Source of the DNA: Streptomyces iranensis
GTDB lineage: Bacteria; Actinomycetota; Actinomycetes; Streptomycetales; Streptomycetaceae
Direction of reading: 5' to 3'
DNA: 64,000 nt
Assembly: GCF_017874715.1 (NCBI RefSeq)
Contig: NZ_JAGGLR010000023.1
Coordinates: 1-64,000, forward strand
In this document: positions 34,379 through 42,969 of the stretch, one piece after another
Layout of the letters: each line of letters opens with the position of its first letter
Position numbering within the stretch: the first letter of the stretch is position 1
Translations under genes and position numbers: made by a program
Notes under the pieces: model-generated
What the model saw: only the letters and a program-made list of their open reading frames with translations
Database searches by the model: none
What the model was told of the DNA's origin: nothing

Positions 34379-34748
34379 TACGTTGTACTAACTCGCTGCG
34401 CCCGGCGATGGGTACCGGGTGGTGCGCTCGGACGGTGACACGAACTCGGCGAAGCCGCCGGCAAGTCTTCGTCATGCGGACGCGGTCGGCGGCCCTCCCC
34501 CTGGCGTGGAGGATTTCCCGTATGCCATGAGGCCCCGCCGACCGGGGTCGGGCGCCGCGGAACACGGCAGTGATCCTGCCGGTCAGAGCCATATCGTAGG
34601 AGCTCTGCGGCCGGGCGGCCGACCGCCCGGCCGCCCCTGCCACATCGCCTCCGTACCACCCGCTCCGTCGGCGTCTCGGCGGGACGCGCGGGCTCATGCC
34701 GCCGAGTCAACTCTCCCGCGTCTCCGGTGAATAGGGCCTGTCGACCGC
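34379..34748. other. Intergenic region between divergent glycan genes
   Basis: Divergent control region between the ThuA operon and the beta-helix gene. The longer open frames here have shadow-like, proline/arginine-rich translations and no RBS. I see no gene. Confidence 0.5.
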
Positions 34749-34777
34749 ATTGACGTAAGTCAATCGGATGGACTTAC
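34749..34777. promoter_or_regulatory. Nested palindromes upstream of the secreted beta-helix gene
   Basis: ATTGAC-GTAA-GTCAAT (34749-34764) is a palindrome with 6-base arms. It overlaps a second inverted repeat, GTAAGTC (34755-34761) and GACTTAC (34771-34777), with 9 bases between. The A/T-rich site stands out in this GC-rich DNA and lies 70-100 bases before the ATG, where an operator would be expected. Confidence 0.5.
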
Positions 34778-34846
34778 ATGTCCGCCCAGTGACGCCCTGA
34801 GGGCTCACCCATCCCCACCGCCGCTCAGGCGAACGAGAGGTCATAC

Positions 34847-36691
34847 ATGCATCACCGCAGAGTCCGGCGACTCTCCATCTGGGTCGCCGGTGCCGCACTG
34901 CTCGGCGCCGGCGCCCTCACCGTCCTCCCCGGCACCGAAGGGCATGCGGAGGCCGGAGCCGGAGCCGGCGCCGAAGCCAAGGCCGCCGCCAAGGCCCCCG
35001 CCCGAGCCGGCGCCCGTACCCCCTTCGCGACCGTCGAAGCGGAGTCCGGGACGCTCGGCGGCGGCGCCAAGGTCCACGCCATCAAGCCGGGCGATCCCGC
35101 GCCCACCAAGGCCACTCCGGAGACCGAGGCATCCGGCTACGCCTACGCCAAGCTGGACCGGACCGGCCAGTCGGTGGCGGTGGTGAACAAGACCGGCAAG
35201 CAGGCCAACACGCTCGTCGTGCGCGCCTCCATCCCCGACGCGCCGCACGGCGGCGGCATCGACGCCTCGCTGAACCTCTACGTCGACGGCAAGTACCGCC
35301 AGGCGATCACGATCAGCTCCAGGCAGGCATGGAACTACCGTCACGCCGGCACCAACGCGGACGACCCGAACGCCGGCGGGGCGGCCTACCGCTTCTACAA
35401 CGAATTCCCCGTCTGGGTGGAGGGCGCCCCGATCCCCGACGGCAGCACCATCACGCTCAAGAAGGAGGCCGCCAACACGGCCGCCTACTACGACGTGGAC
35501 TCCGTCGACCTGGAGAACGTCGGGAACGCGCGCACCCGCCCCGAGGGCTCGCTCTCCGTGGTCGACCACGGCGCCGACCCGACGTCCGGGAAGGACTCGA
35601 CGATCGCCATCCAGAAGACCGTCGACACCGCCCGCGAACAGGGCAAAAAGGTCTGGATCCCGAAGGGCGAGTACCTCACCAACAGCTTCGACGGGGCCGC
35701 GCCGTTGGACTTCACCGGCGTGACCGTGCGTGGCGCCGGTATGTGGTACACCACGATCTACCGCAAACCGCCGCTGCCGGCCGAGCAGCGCTCCCAGATC
35801 CTGGTCGGCTCCGGCACCCGGCTGAGCGACATCCAGATCGACGCCAACGCCATCTACCGGGACGTCCGCGGCCCCGGCGGCTCCGACTACGGCATCAACG
35901 CCAGCGGCGCCAAGGGCTGGCTGGTCGAGCGGATCTGGACCCGGCACACGGACGCCAACTGGCTGTCCGGCACGGGCGGCACCATCCGCGACAGCCGGAC
36001 CGCGGACTCGTACGGCGATGGCTTCAACATCAACAACAGCAATACGCCCAGCCCGGACAGGCGCGGCGACGACATCACGGTCCAGAACAACTTCGCCCGC
36101 AACACCGGCGACGACTCCTTCGCCGTCTACTCCGACTCCGGCACCAATGGCGACAACGGCCGGCTGAGCGGCGCCCGGGTGCTGAACAACACCGCGATCG
36201 CGCCCTGGTGGGCCAATGGCCTCCGGATCGCCGGCGGCAAGGACATCCAGTTCAAGAACAACCTGGTGAAGAGCGTGTCCTCGAACAGCGCGCTGGAGGT
36301 CGGCGTGTTCGGCGACTCGGGCCACCCGCTGGAATCCGCCACGGTCAGCGGAAACGTCCTGCTCGGTGGCGGCGGCTGGAACGGCGTCCGACACGGGGTG
36401 CAGATCGGCTCGCCGTCACCGACATCGAACTTCCCCGACGCGTTCACGAACGTCACCATGACGGACAACGTCATGCGTGGCGCGCTGCGCGCGGGCCTGT
36501 TCATCGCCAAGAAGAACGTAAAGGTGACGCTGCGGAACAGCACGATCGACGGCCCGGCGAACCAGGGCATCTGGGTCTCCTCGGGAGTCACCGGGACCGG
36601 GACGTTCTCCGGCAACGAGGTGCGGAACCTGCTGCCGGGGCAGGTCGAGCTCCAGAACGACTCGAAGGACACGTTCAAGATCACGGAATGA
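34847..36691 (+). CDS. Secreted CBM plus right-handed beta-helix protein (GH87-like)
   Basis: 614 residues from ATG 34847 with GAGAGG upstream. Signal peptide: MHHRRVRRLSIWVAGAALLG, cleavage near GTEGHAEA, then an Ala/Gly-rich linker. Residues 55-225 look like a CBM6/35-type domain (ATVEAESGTLGGGAKVHA, AAYYDVDSVDLENVG). Residues 230-614 form a parallel beta-helix beginning SVVDHGADPTSGKDSTIAIQ and including VTVRGAGMWYTTIY, RIWTRHTDANW, YGDGFNINNSN and NTGDDSFAVYSDSG, whose paired Asp residues resemble the catalytic Asp region of GH87 alpha-1,3-glucanases. It probably attacks an extracellular alpha-glucan or related polymer (inference). It is divergent from the uptake operon. Confidence 0.85.
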   Translation: MHHRRVRRLSIWVAGAALLGAGALTVLPGTEGHAEAGAGAGAEAKAAAKAPARAGARTPFATVEAESGTLGGGAKVHAIKPGDPAPTKATPETEASGYAYAKLDRTGQSVAVVNKTGKQANTLVVRASIPDAPHGGGIDASLNLYVDGKYRQAITISSRQAWNYRHAGTNADDPNAGGAAYRFYNEFPVWVEGAPIPDGSTITLKKEAANTAAYYDVDSVDLENVGNARTRPEGSLSVVDHGADPTSGKDSTIAIQKTVDTAREQGKKVWIPKGEYLTNSFDGAAPLDFTGVTVRGAGMWYTTIYRKPPLPAEQRSQILVGSGTRLSDIQIDANAIYRDVRGPGGSDYGINASGAKGWLVERIWTRHTDANWLSGTGGTIRDSRTADSYGDGFNINNSNTPSPDRRGDDITVQNNFARNTGDDSFAVYSDSGTNGDNGRLSGARVLNNTAIAPWWANGLRIAGGKDIQFKNNLVKSVSSNSALEVGVFGDSGHPLESATVSGNVLLGGGGWNGVRHGVQIGSPSPTSNFPDAFTNVTMTDNVMRGALRAGLFIAKKNVKVTLRNSTIDGPANQGIWVSSGVTGTGTFSGNEVRNLLPGQVELQNDSKDTFKITE

Positions 36692-36830
36692 CGTGCGCGG
36701 CGCCTGGCGGCCCCACCCCGGGGCGAACCGCCGGGTGCGTCCGCGGCTCAGTCCGCCGCGCCCGGACAGCGGCTGGTGATGGCGGTGCGGGTGCATGTTG
36801 CGTTCTCAAGTGGGGGTGTGAGGGGCGGCC

Positions 36831-39008
36831 GTGTCCACGTGGGGTGAGGTGTCGCTGACCGAGCGGGAGCTGGCGGAGCTCGATGCGTGGTCCGGGGACA
36901 GACCGGAGCGGGCGGTACGGGTGGCGATCGTGCGGGATGCGGCCGCGGGGCTGTCCGTATCGCGGAGCGCACACCGGCTGGGTGTCTCGCGGCCGACGGT
37001 GACCGCCTGGCGGCAGCGGTACGCGGCTGACGGCCTGGCCGGTCTGGAGCACCGGCCGCGCAGCGGACGCCCGGTGCGCATCGACGAGGCGGACGTCGTC
37101 GCGGCAACGCTTGCGGGCCCGCCCTCGCCGCAGCGCACGTGGTCGGCGAGGGCGCTCGCCGACCATCTCGGGATCTCGCACACCGCGGTCGGCCGGGTGT
37201 GGCAGCGCTGGCGGATCCGGCCCGACGGCCCGACGGCCCCCGAGTGTCTGCCTCTTGAGCCGCCACTGGCCTGCGCGCGGCCCGAGCTCCTGGCCACGTG
37301 GGCCCGTGCGGACGGCGCGGCGTTCCTCGTCGTCGCCGACGCCGTCCCCGGCGGGCAGCCGCGCAGCAGAGCGGCGACCGCGGACGAACGGCGCATGCGC
37401 TACGCGGCGTTGGGCGCCGCGATGCGGGGCGCGCACCCCGGCGACATGGAGCAGGGCGCGGCGCCGCCGGGGGCGGCCGTCCGTCCGGCACCGCCGCTGC
37501 CCGCGGGGCGGCTCGCCCGCTGGGCCGGGCGCCGTCTCCACCTCGTCACCTGGGGTGGAGCGGCGGGACCTGCCGGGCTGCCGGCGAACACCCGCACGCA
37601 CGTGGCGCCCGCGTCGATGGGTTGGGCCGCTACCGTCTCCCTGCTCGCCCAGCTCGAGCTGGAGCATCAGCCGCAGGCCGCGCGGGTGGCCCTCGACGCA
37701 CTGTCGGACACGGCGCGTGAGCGGTCCCGGACACCGGGCGGCGCTCCGTTTTGGTGGCTGCGCCCGGACCTCGCGGCGGCGACCGGGCAGCGGCGCGCGG
37801 TGCCCCGCGCCTTCGATCAGCCTGCGTTGGGGTCGTTCAACGAGAAGCTGGTCATCGAGTCGGTCAGGGTGGCGGGTTCGCTCAGCCGGACCGAGATCGC
37901 CGAGCGCACGGGGCTGACTCCGCAAGCGGTCTCCCGGATCACCCGCAACCTGCTCACCTCCGGGATCCTCGTGGCCGACGAGCGGCGCTCGACCGGCACC
38001 GGCAAGCCACGGGTGCCGCTGCGGCTGCGTCCGGAGGCGGGCTGTGCGATCGGCATCCACGTGGATCCCGAGTTGATCACCCATGTACTGGTCGATCTGT
38101 GCGGCACCGTACGATCGCGTCACACACTCACGGTGACGCGGAGCAGCGGCCCGCGGTTCTGCATGGAGTGGATGGCGCGCACGACCCAGCACACACTCGC
38201 CGCCGCGGGGCCGCTCGGGCAAAATCTGCTCGGGGTCGGAGTCGCGGCGCCCGGCCCGCTGGACGCGCAGGAGGGCGTACTGCTCAATCCGCCGCTGTGG
38301 GCAGCGTGGGGCGAGGTGCCGCTCCGCGCCGAGCTGGGCAGGATGCTGGGTCGGCCGGTGCTCCTGGAGAAGGACGCGACGGCCGCGGCGATCGGCGAGC
38401 AGTGGCTCGGCGCGGGCGGGAACAGCGCCGACTTCGTGTACCTGTATCTCGGCGCGGGTGCGGGCAGCGGCGCGTTCCTCAACGGCGACGTGTTCCGGGG
38501 CGCTTCGGGCAACGTCGGCGAGTTCGGCGAGCTCGCCGCCTACGCGCTCGGCCAAGTGACGCCCGAGGGAGGCCCGTTGATGGTTCCCGAGTGCGCGCCG
38601 ATGTCCGCGGTGGTCGCACGCGCGGCCCAGGCGGGTCTGAACACGCCGCCGGGCCGGCACGCCTACGGCGCGGTGTGCTCGGCGGCGGCCGACGGCGACA
38701 CGCGGGCGATCGACGCGATCCGCGGCGTCGCCCGGGTCGTCGCCCGCGGCGCTGTCGCGATGACCGACCTGTACGACACGGACCTGATGATCGTCGGCGG
38801 GCCCGCGGTCCCGCCCGATGTCGCGGAGTTGTATCTCGCGGAGATCTCCACCGCGGTCAACCGCTTTCCGATCGCCCGCCGGGTCCGCCCGGTGCGGGTC
38901 ACCTACTCCACGCTCAGCGCCAACGCCGCGGCCGTCGGCGCCGCGGCCGGCGTGTTCCACATGGCCTTCGCTCCCCGCCTGCGCACGCACGGCGGCACAG
39001 CGAGGTGA
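36831..39008 (+). CDS. Fusion of IS630-type DNA-binding domain to ROK regulator
   Basis: 725 residues from GTG 36831. Residues 1-130 match the tandem helix-turn-helix N-terminus of IS630/Tc1-type transposases: SRSAHRLGVSRPTVTAWRQR, LAGLEHRPRSGRPVRIDEAD, TWSARALADHLGISHTAVGR. Residues 130-330 are poorly conserved and may be a degenerate DDE region; no catalytic triad is evident. From about residue 330 comes a full ROK protein with its own winged helix (GSFNEKLVIESVRVAGSLSR, TPQAVSRITRNLLTSG) and kinase fold (GVGVAAPGPLDAQEG, EKDATAAAIGEQW, GNVGEFGELAA, MIVGGPAVPPD). The single frame has no interruption. It seems to be a regulator with two DNA-binding modules, placed between secreted glycan enzymes. 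Confidence 0.85.
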   Translation: MSTWGEVSLTERELAELDAWSGDRPERAVRVAIVRDAAAGLSVSRSAHRLGVSRPTVTAWRQRYAADGLAGLEHRPRSGRPVRIDEADVVAATLAGPPSPQRTWSARALADHLGISHTAVGRVWQRWRIRPDGPTAPECLPLEPPLACARPELLATWARADGAAFLVVADAVPGGQPRSRAATADERRMRYAALGAAMRGAHPGDMEQGAAPPGAAVRPAPPLPAGRLARWAGRRLHLVTWGGAAGPAGLPANTRTHVAPASMGWAATVSLLAQLELEHQPQAARVALDALSDTARERSRTPGGAPFWWLRPDLAAATGQRRAVPRAFDQPALGSFNEKLVIESVRVAGSLSRTEIAERTGLTPQAVSRITRNLLTSGILVADERRSTGTGKPRVPLRLRPEAGCAIGIHVDPELITHVLVDLCGTVRSRHTLTVTRSSGPRFCMEWMARTTQHTLAAAGPLGQNLLGVGVAAPGPLDAQEGVLLNPPLWAAWGEVPLRAELGRMLGRPVLLEKDATAAAIGEQWLGAGGNSADFVYLYLGAGAGSGAFLNGDVFRGASGNVGEFGELAAYALGQVTPEGGPLMVPECAPMSAVVARAAQAGLNTPPGRHAYGAVCSAAADGDTRAIDAIRGVARVVARGAVAMTDLYDTDLMIVGGPAVPPDVAELYLAEISTAVNRFPIARRVRPVRVTYSTLSANAAAVGAAAGVFHMAFAPRLRTHGGTAR

Positions 39009-39375
39009 CTGCCCGGCCCGTCCTTGATCCTCACCGCGCGCGGCCTCGTGGACGAGGTCCGCGATGTGACCCACCCGGGCACGACTGCAAAAGTATTTAC
39101 TGCCCACGCGCACATGAGGGAACGCGTGCCGCAGGACGGCCGTCTCCGGCGCCGATCGGCGTCCGTGACCAGTTCACGCGCGAGACGCCCACATCATCGC
39201 GGAAGAAAACAAGTTTTCCGGCCGTGAATTCTTCAAGGCAGAGCACGCCTTTCGTATTGACGCGACGCAATCCAATGCATTTTCTTACTCCCGGCGCTCG
39301 GTGACCGAGTGCCATTCCGCGCCTGAGAGTGCGCGCATCCGCACGCCCCTTCGCAGCCGTCTTCTCGGGAGTCCC
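39009..39375. other. Upstream region of the esterase gene
   Basis: No gene is seen in these 367 bases. TTGACG at 39257-39262 could be a -35 element for the esterase gene, but the -10 position (39280-39285, TTTTCT) is weak. A small A/T-rich palindrome, GAAAAC-AA-GTTTTC, lies at 39205-39218 and is a possible operator. Confidence 0.4.
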
Positions 39376-40131
39376 ATGAACGCCACCATGTCCAGACGCG
39401 CGGCCCTTCTCGGCGGCGCCTTTGTGGCCGCTCATCTCGTACTGCGATCAACCCCAGCGTCGGCGGACGTTCCAGGAGAGTCCAACGGCGGTGTGCGCAT
39501 CATGCCGCTTGGCGATTCCATCACCGACGGATTCACCCCCTACCCCGGCGGATACCGCGTCGGTCTCTGGCAGCGGCTGGCAGCCGGCGGCTACACCGTG
39601 GACTTCGTGGGCTCCAGGTCCAACGGCCCCGCCGAGCTCGGCGATCACGACCATGAGGGGCACTCCGGCTGGCGCATCGACCAGCTGGACGCCAACATCA
39701 ACACCTGGCTCCAGCAGAGCGACCCCCGCACGGTCCTGTTGCTCATCGGCACCAACGACCTCAACCAGAACTACGACATCGCCAACGCGCCCGCACGCCT
39801 GTCGCGGCTGATCGACCACATCCGGGCTGCCAAGCCGAGGTGCGAGCTGTTCGTCGCGACCATTCCGCCGCAGTCCAACGCCACCCTCGAGAGCAGGGTC
39901 AGGGCATACAACGCGGCGATTCCACAGATCGTGGCCTCGAAGGGGCCACACGCGCATCTGGTGAAGATCTACGACGCGATGACCACCGCGGATCTCGCCG
40001 ACGGCATTCACCCGACCCAGGCCGGCTACGGGAAGATGGCGGCCGTCTGGTACGAGGCGCTGCGCGCGGTTCCCGGGCGGCTGCGCGGCCCAGTCGATTC
40101 GTCTCACACACAGCGCCAAGCGAGGAGCTGA
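39376..40131 (+). CDS. Secreted SGNH/GDSL esterase (CE3-like)
   Basis: 251 residues from ATG 39376 with GGGAG upstream. The signal begins MNATMSRRAALLGGAFVAAH and ends near TPASADV, with a twin-arginine-like start. Catalytic Ser is in MPLGDSITDG, the oxyanion Asn in IGTNDLNQNY, and Asp-x-x-His in DGIHPTQAG. The spacing fits carbohydrate esterase family 3 acetylesterases, so it would remove acetyl groups from polysaccharide. It ends one base before the GH99-like gene. Confidence 0.92.
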   Translation: MNATMSRRAALLGGAFVAAHLVLRSTPASADVPGESNGGVRIMPLGDSITDGFTPYPGGYRVGLWQRLAAGGYTVDFVGSRSNGPAELGDHDHEGHSGWRIDQLDANINTWLQQSDPRTVLLLIGTNDLNQNYDIANAPARLSRLIDHIRAAKPRCELFVATIPPQSNATLESRVRAYNAAIPQIVASKGPHAHLVKIYDAMTTADLADGIHPTQAGYGKMAAVWYEALRAVPGRLRGPVDSSHTQRQARS

Positions 40132-40132
40132 A

Positions 40133-41467
40133 ATGGCTGAACACTCCCACAACCGGCGGAGTTTCCTGCGCGGTACCGGCGCTCTCGGCGCGGCGGGGGC
40201 AGCGGCCTGGGCCGGAATCGGCGGTCTCACGCCCGCCGATGCGCGGACCGCGAGTTCCTCGGGCGCGCGTCCCGCGCCCAAGCACCTGCGGACGTATGCG
40301 GCCGATGCGGTCAAGGGGAAGGTGTACGTGGGGTACCAGGGGTGGTTCGCCGCCACTGGCGACGGCTCTCCGATCAACACCTGGACGCACTGGTCCAAGG
40401 GCACCACACCATCCCCCGGCAACCAGACGTTCGAGCTCTACCCGGATATATCGGCCTATCCCGTCGGGTCCCTCTTCCGGACGGGGTACGCCCCGTTGGG
40501 CAACGGCAAGCCCGCCACATTGTTCAGCTCCTACTCCACCGCGGTCATCGACCAGCACTTCCGCTGGATGCAGCAGTACGGGATAGACGGCGCGGCTCTC
40601 CAGCGTTTCGGCAGTGACATCGTCGCGGTCGGCCAGCCGCGCCTCAAGCAACGCAATGACATCCAGAGCAAGGCACGTGACGCGGCACAGAAGTACGGGC
40701 GCGGCTTCTACATCGAGTACGACATCAGCGGCCTGAACGACACCAATCTGGTGGCGACGATCCAGAGCGACTGGACCAACACCATCAACGGCACGCTGCA
40801 CCTGCCCGATTCCCCGGCCTACACGCGCGAGGGCGGAAAGCCCGTCGTCCACCTGTGGGGCCTCGGCTTCACCAACCGGCCCGGCAGCGTCGACAGCTGC
40901 CTTGAACTCATCAATTGGTTCAAGAGCAAGGGCGCCTACGTCATCGGGGGTGTCCCCAGAGGCTGGCGCACCGATGCCAATGCCAAGCCCGGCTTCGGTC
41001 CCGTCTATGCCGCCCTGAACATGGTCTCGCCCTGGAACGTCGGCAACCCCAGCGTGGACCAGAAGCTGTTCGACGACGACATGGCCAGGCTGAGGGCGAA
41101 CGGGCAGGACTACCAGCCCGTGCTCTATCCCGGATTCGCCTGGTCCAACTGGAAGGAGGGAGCGCCGCGCAACGAGATCCCGCGCAGGGCCGGTGACTTC
41201 ATGTGGCAGCAGGCCGTGGCCGCCGCCCGGTGCGGCACCAAGTCCGCCTTCATCGCGATGTTCGACGAGTACGACGAGGCCACCGCCATCGCACCGGCCG
41301 CGGCGGACAAGTCGATGATCCCCGCCGACCAGTACTTCCTCACCCTGGACGCCGACGGGACCGGCGTCTCCTCCGACTTCTATCTGCGCCTGGCGGGCGC
41401 CGTCACCAAGATGATCAACGGGTCGACCGGCATCAGCCCCACCGTGCCGATCCCGCCAAAGGTCTGA
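40133..41467 (+). CDS. Secreted GH99/GH71-like glycoside hydrolase
   Basis: 444 residues. The Tat signal is NRRSFLRGTGALGAAGAAAW with cleavage near TPADART. The mature protein has the GH71/GH99-like TIM-barrel pattern: VYVGYQGWFAATGDGSPINT, then THWSKG, YGIDGAALQRFG, KYGRGFYIEYDISGLND, VVHLWGLGFTNRPG, LYPGFAWSNW and FIAMFDEYDEATAI, where the acidic residues probably act in catalysis. GH99 enzymes are endo-acting on alpha-mannosides, which fits the two GH38 enzymes next door. The exact family assignment is inferred. It starts one base after the esterase stop. Confidence 0.85.
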   Translation: MAEHSHNRRSFLRGTGALGAAGAAAWAGIGGLTPADARTASSSGARPAPKHLRTYAADAVKGKVYVGYQGWFAATGDGSPINTWTHWSKGTTPSPGNQTFELYPDISAYPVGSLFRTGYAPLGNGKPATLFSSYSTAVIDQHFRWMQQYGIDGAALQRFGSDIVAVGQPRLKQRNDIQSKARDAAQKYGRGFYIEYDISGLNDTNLVATIQSDWTNTINGTLHLPDSPAYTREGGKPVVHLWGLGFTNRPGSVDSCLELINWFKSKGAYVIGGVPRGWRTDANAKPGFGPVYAALNMVSPWNVGNPSVDQKLFDDDMARLRANGQDYQPVLYPGFAWSNWKEGAPRNEIPRRAGDFMWQQAVAAARCGTKSAFIAMFDEYDEATAIAPAAADKSMIPADQYFLTLDADGTGVSSDFYLRLAGAVTKMINGSTGISPTVPIPPKV

Positions 41468-41475
41468 CCGAGCTG

Positions 41476-41512
41476 CCGTAGGCGGAGGAGACCGCACGCC
41501 CTCCCCCTACGG
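41476..41512 (+). terminator. Hairpin after the GH99-like gene
   Basis: Thirteen-base arms (41476-41488 and 41500-41512) pair with one mismatch around an 11-base loop, 9 bases after the stop codon. It probably ends or attenuates the esterase-GH99 transcript before the second esterase. Confidence 0.55.
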
Positions 41513-41545
41513 CCTTCAACCGCCTGCGTCCCCAAGGAGCCCTCT

Positions 41546-42268
41546 GTGGCAGCGCCACTCCACCCTGATGGCCACTCCAGCACGTCCGCGGGAAGGGTGC
41601 GCATCATGCCTCTGGGTGATTCCATCACCGATGGGCACAACGCCTACCCCGGTGGCTACCGCGTCGCACTCCGGCAGCGGCTGGCCGCGGACGGCCATGC
41701 CGTCGACTTCGTCGGCTCCCTCGCCAACGGCCCGGTCGAACTGGGCACCCGCCACCACGAAGGACACTCCGGCTGGCGCATCGACCAGTTGGACGCACAT
41801 ATACGGGCATGGCTGCGGCACAGTGTCCCCCGCACCGTGCTGCTGCTGATCGGCACGAACGACATGAACCAGAACTACGACACCGCGCAGGCCCCGACGC
41901 GCCTGGCCCGGCTGATCGACCACATCCAGGAGGCCCGGCCGGTCTGTGAGGTGTTCGTCGCCACGGTTCCGCCGCAGTCCAATCCCACCCGGGAGCGGCG
42001 AGTCAAGGCCTACAACGCGGCCCTTCCCGAGGTGGTCGCCGCGAAGGGTCAGCGGGTGCATCTCGTGGACATGTACGACGCGATGACCACCGCCGACCTC
42101 GCCGACGGCATTCACCCCAACCAGGCGGGTCACGAGAAGATGGCCCGTGTATGGCACGGCGCTCTTCGTGCCGTACACGCTGCGCTCACCCCGGCGGTGT
42201 CGAGCCCGGCCACCTGCCAGGCGCCGCGTCGGCCCGGCCGGCGCATCCCGGCTGCTCCAGCGGAATGA
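41546..42268 (+). CDS. SGNH/GDSL esterase without signal peptide (paralogue)
   Basis: 240 residues from GTG 41546, with AAGGAG 6 bases upstream. It is strongly similar to the esterase at 39376-40131: IMPLGDSITDGHNAYPGGYR, GHSGWRIDQLDAHI, LIGTNDMNQNYDTAQAPTRL, MTTADLADGIHPNQAG. The secretory N-terminus is missing; only about 15 residues precede the first strand. The enzyme is either cytoplasmic, finishing deacetylation of imported fragments, or exported another way. The C-terminal 30 residues (SSPATCQAPRRPGRRIPAAP) look like read-through after a lost stop. Confidence 0.9.
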   Translation: MAAPLHPDGHSSTSAGRVRIMPLGDSITDGHNAYPGGYRVALRQRLAADGHAVDFVGSLANGPVELGTRHHEGHSGWRIDQLDAHIRAWLRHSVPRTVLLLIGTNDMNQNYDTAQAPTRLARLIDHIQEARPVCEVFVATVPPQSNPTRERRVKAYNAALPEVVAAKGQRVHLVDMYDAMTTADLADGIHPNQAGHEKMARVWHGALRAVHAALTPAVSSPATCQAPRRPGRRIPAAPAE

Positions 42269-42280
42269 GCGGGCCCGGCT

Positions 42281-42967
42281 CTACCGGCTCTCGCCGTGGA
42301 ATACCGCGCACACACGGTCGTGGTGGGAGACGGGAGCCATGTGCCCGGCTCCTTCGATGGACAGGACCCGGGCACCCCGCGACTTCGCCGTGGCAGCCGT
42401 GGCGGCGAAGAAGGGAGAGGCACCGCACCGTACATACGTCGTCGGAGGGTCCGTGTATCCCGGCATGGGGGTGCGCAAGGGTTCCTCGTGGGTGGCCCGG
42501 TTCATCGGTGCGGCCCGCGAGGTGACCCATCGCAGTCCGGCCGGGTCGAGCCCCATGGCCTCGAAGCCGAAGGGCGGAACCAGCCACGGCTCCGTCATCG
42601 GCCGCGATGCCGCCGCGGCGGCGAACGCGTCACGCAGCCCGGGTTGGATGTCGAACGCCGCCTGGCCTGGCCCGGGAAGATACGCGTCGAGGTAGACGAG
42701 CCGCCGGACGCGGGCCGGACGCCGGTACGCGGTTCCGGTGATGACCATGCCCCCGTAGCTGTGGCCCGCGAGGACCACCTCGGTGAGAGCCTGACCGTCG
42801 ATCAGCCCGACGATGTCGTCGATGTGCGTGTCCAGTCCCACATGTGGGCCCGCCGCGGTCAGCGAGGGGCAGTGGACGGTGTGTCCGGACGCCCGCAACC
42901 CGGCGGCGACCGGCTCCCAGACCCAGCCGCCCAGCCACGACCCGTGCACCAGGACGAAAGTGGCCAT
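42281..42967 (-). CDS. Alpha/beta hydrolase (methyl-esterase-like)
   Basis: 228 residues from ATG 42967. The oxyanion HGSWLGGWVW, the nucleophile in GHSYGGMVI and the late histidine in GAGHMAPVSH form the expected alpha/beta-hydrolase triad. The overall pattern resembles SABP2/EstC-like esterases. It is the last gene of the leftward monooxygenase operon, 2 bases below the NHLP-like gene. It could hydrolyse or cyclise the monooxygenase product. Confidence 0.9.
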   Translation of the reverse strand: MATFVLVHGSWLGGWVWEPVAAGLRASGHTVHCPSLTAAGPHVGLDTHIDDIVGLIDGQALTEVVLAGHSYGGMVITGTAYRRPARVRRLVYLDAYLPGPGQAAFDIQPGLRDAFAAAAASRPMTEPWLVPPFGFEAMGLDPAGLRWVTSRAAPMNRATHEEPLRTPMPGYTDPPTTYVRCGASPFFAATAATAKSRGARVLSIEGAGHMAPVSHHDRVCAVFHGESR

Positions 42968-42969
42968 GA

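Noticed and set aside
35329..36858. A 509-codon frame inside the beta-helix gene
   Set aside because: Plus-one shadow of the secreted protein; arginine-rich with no motif.
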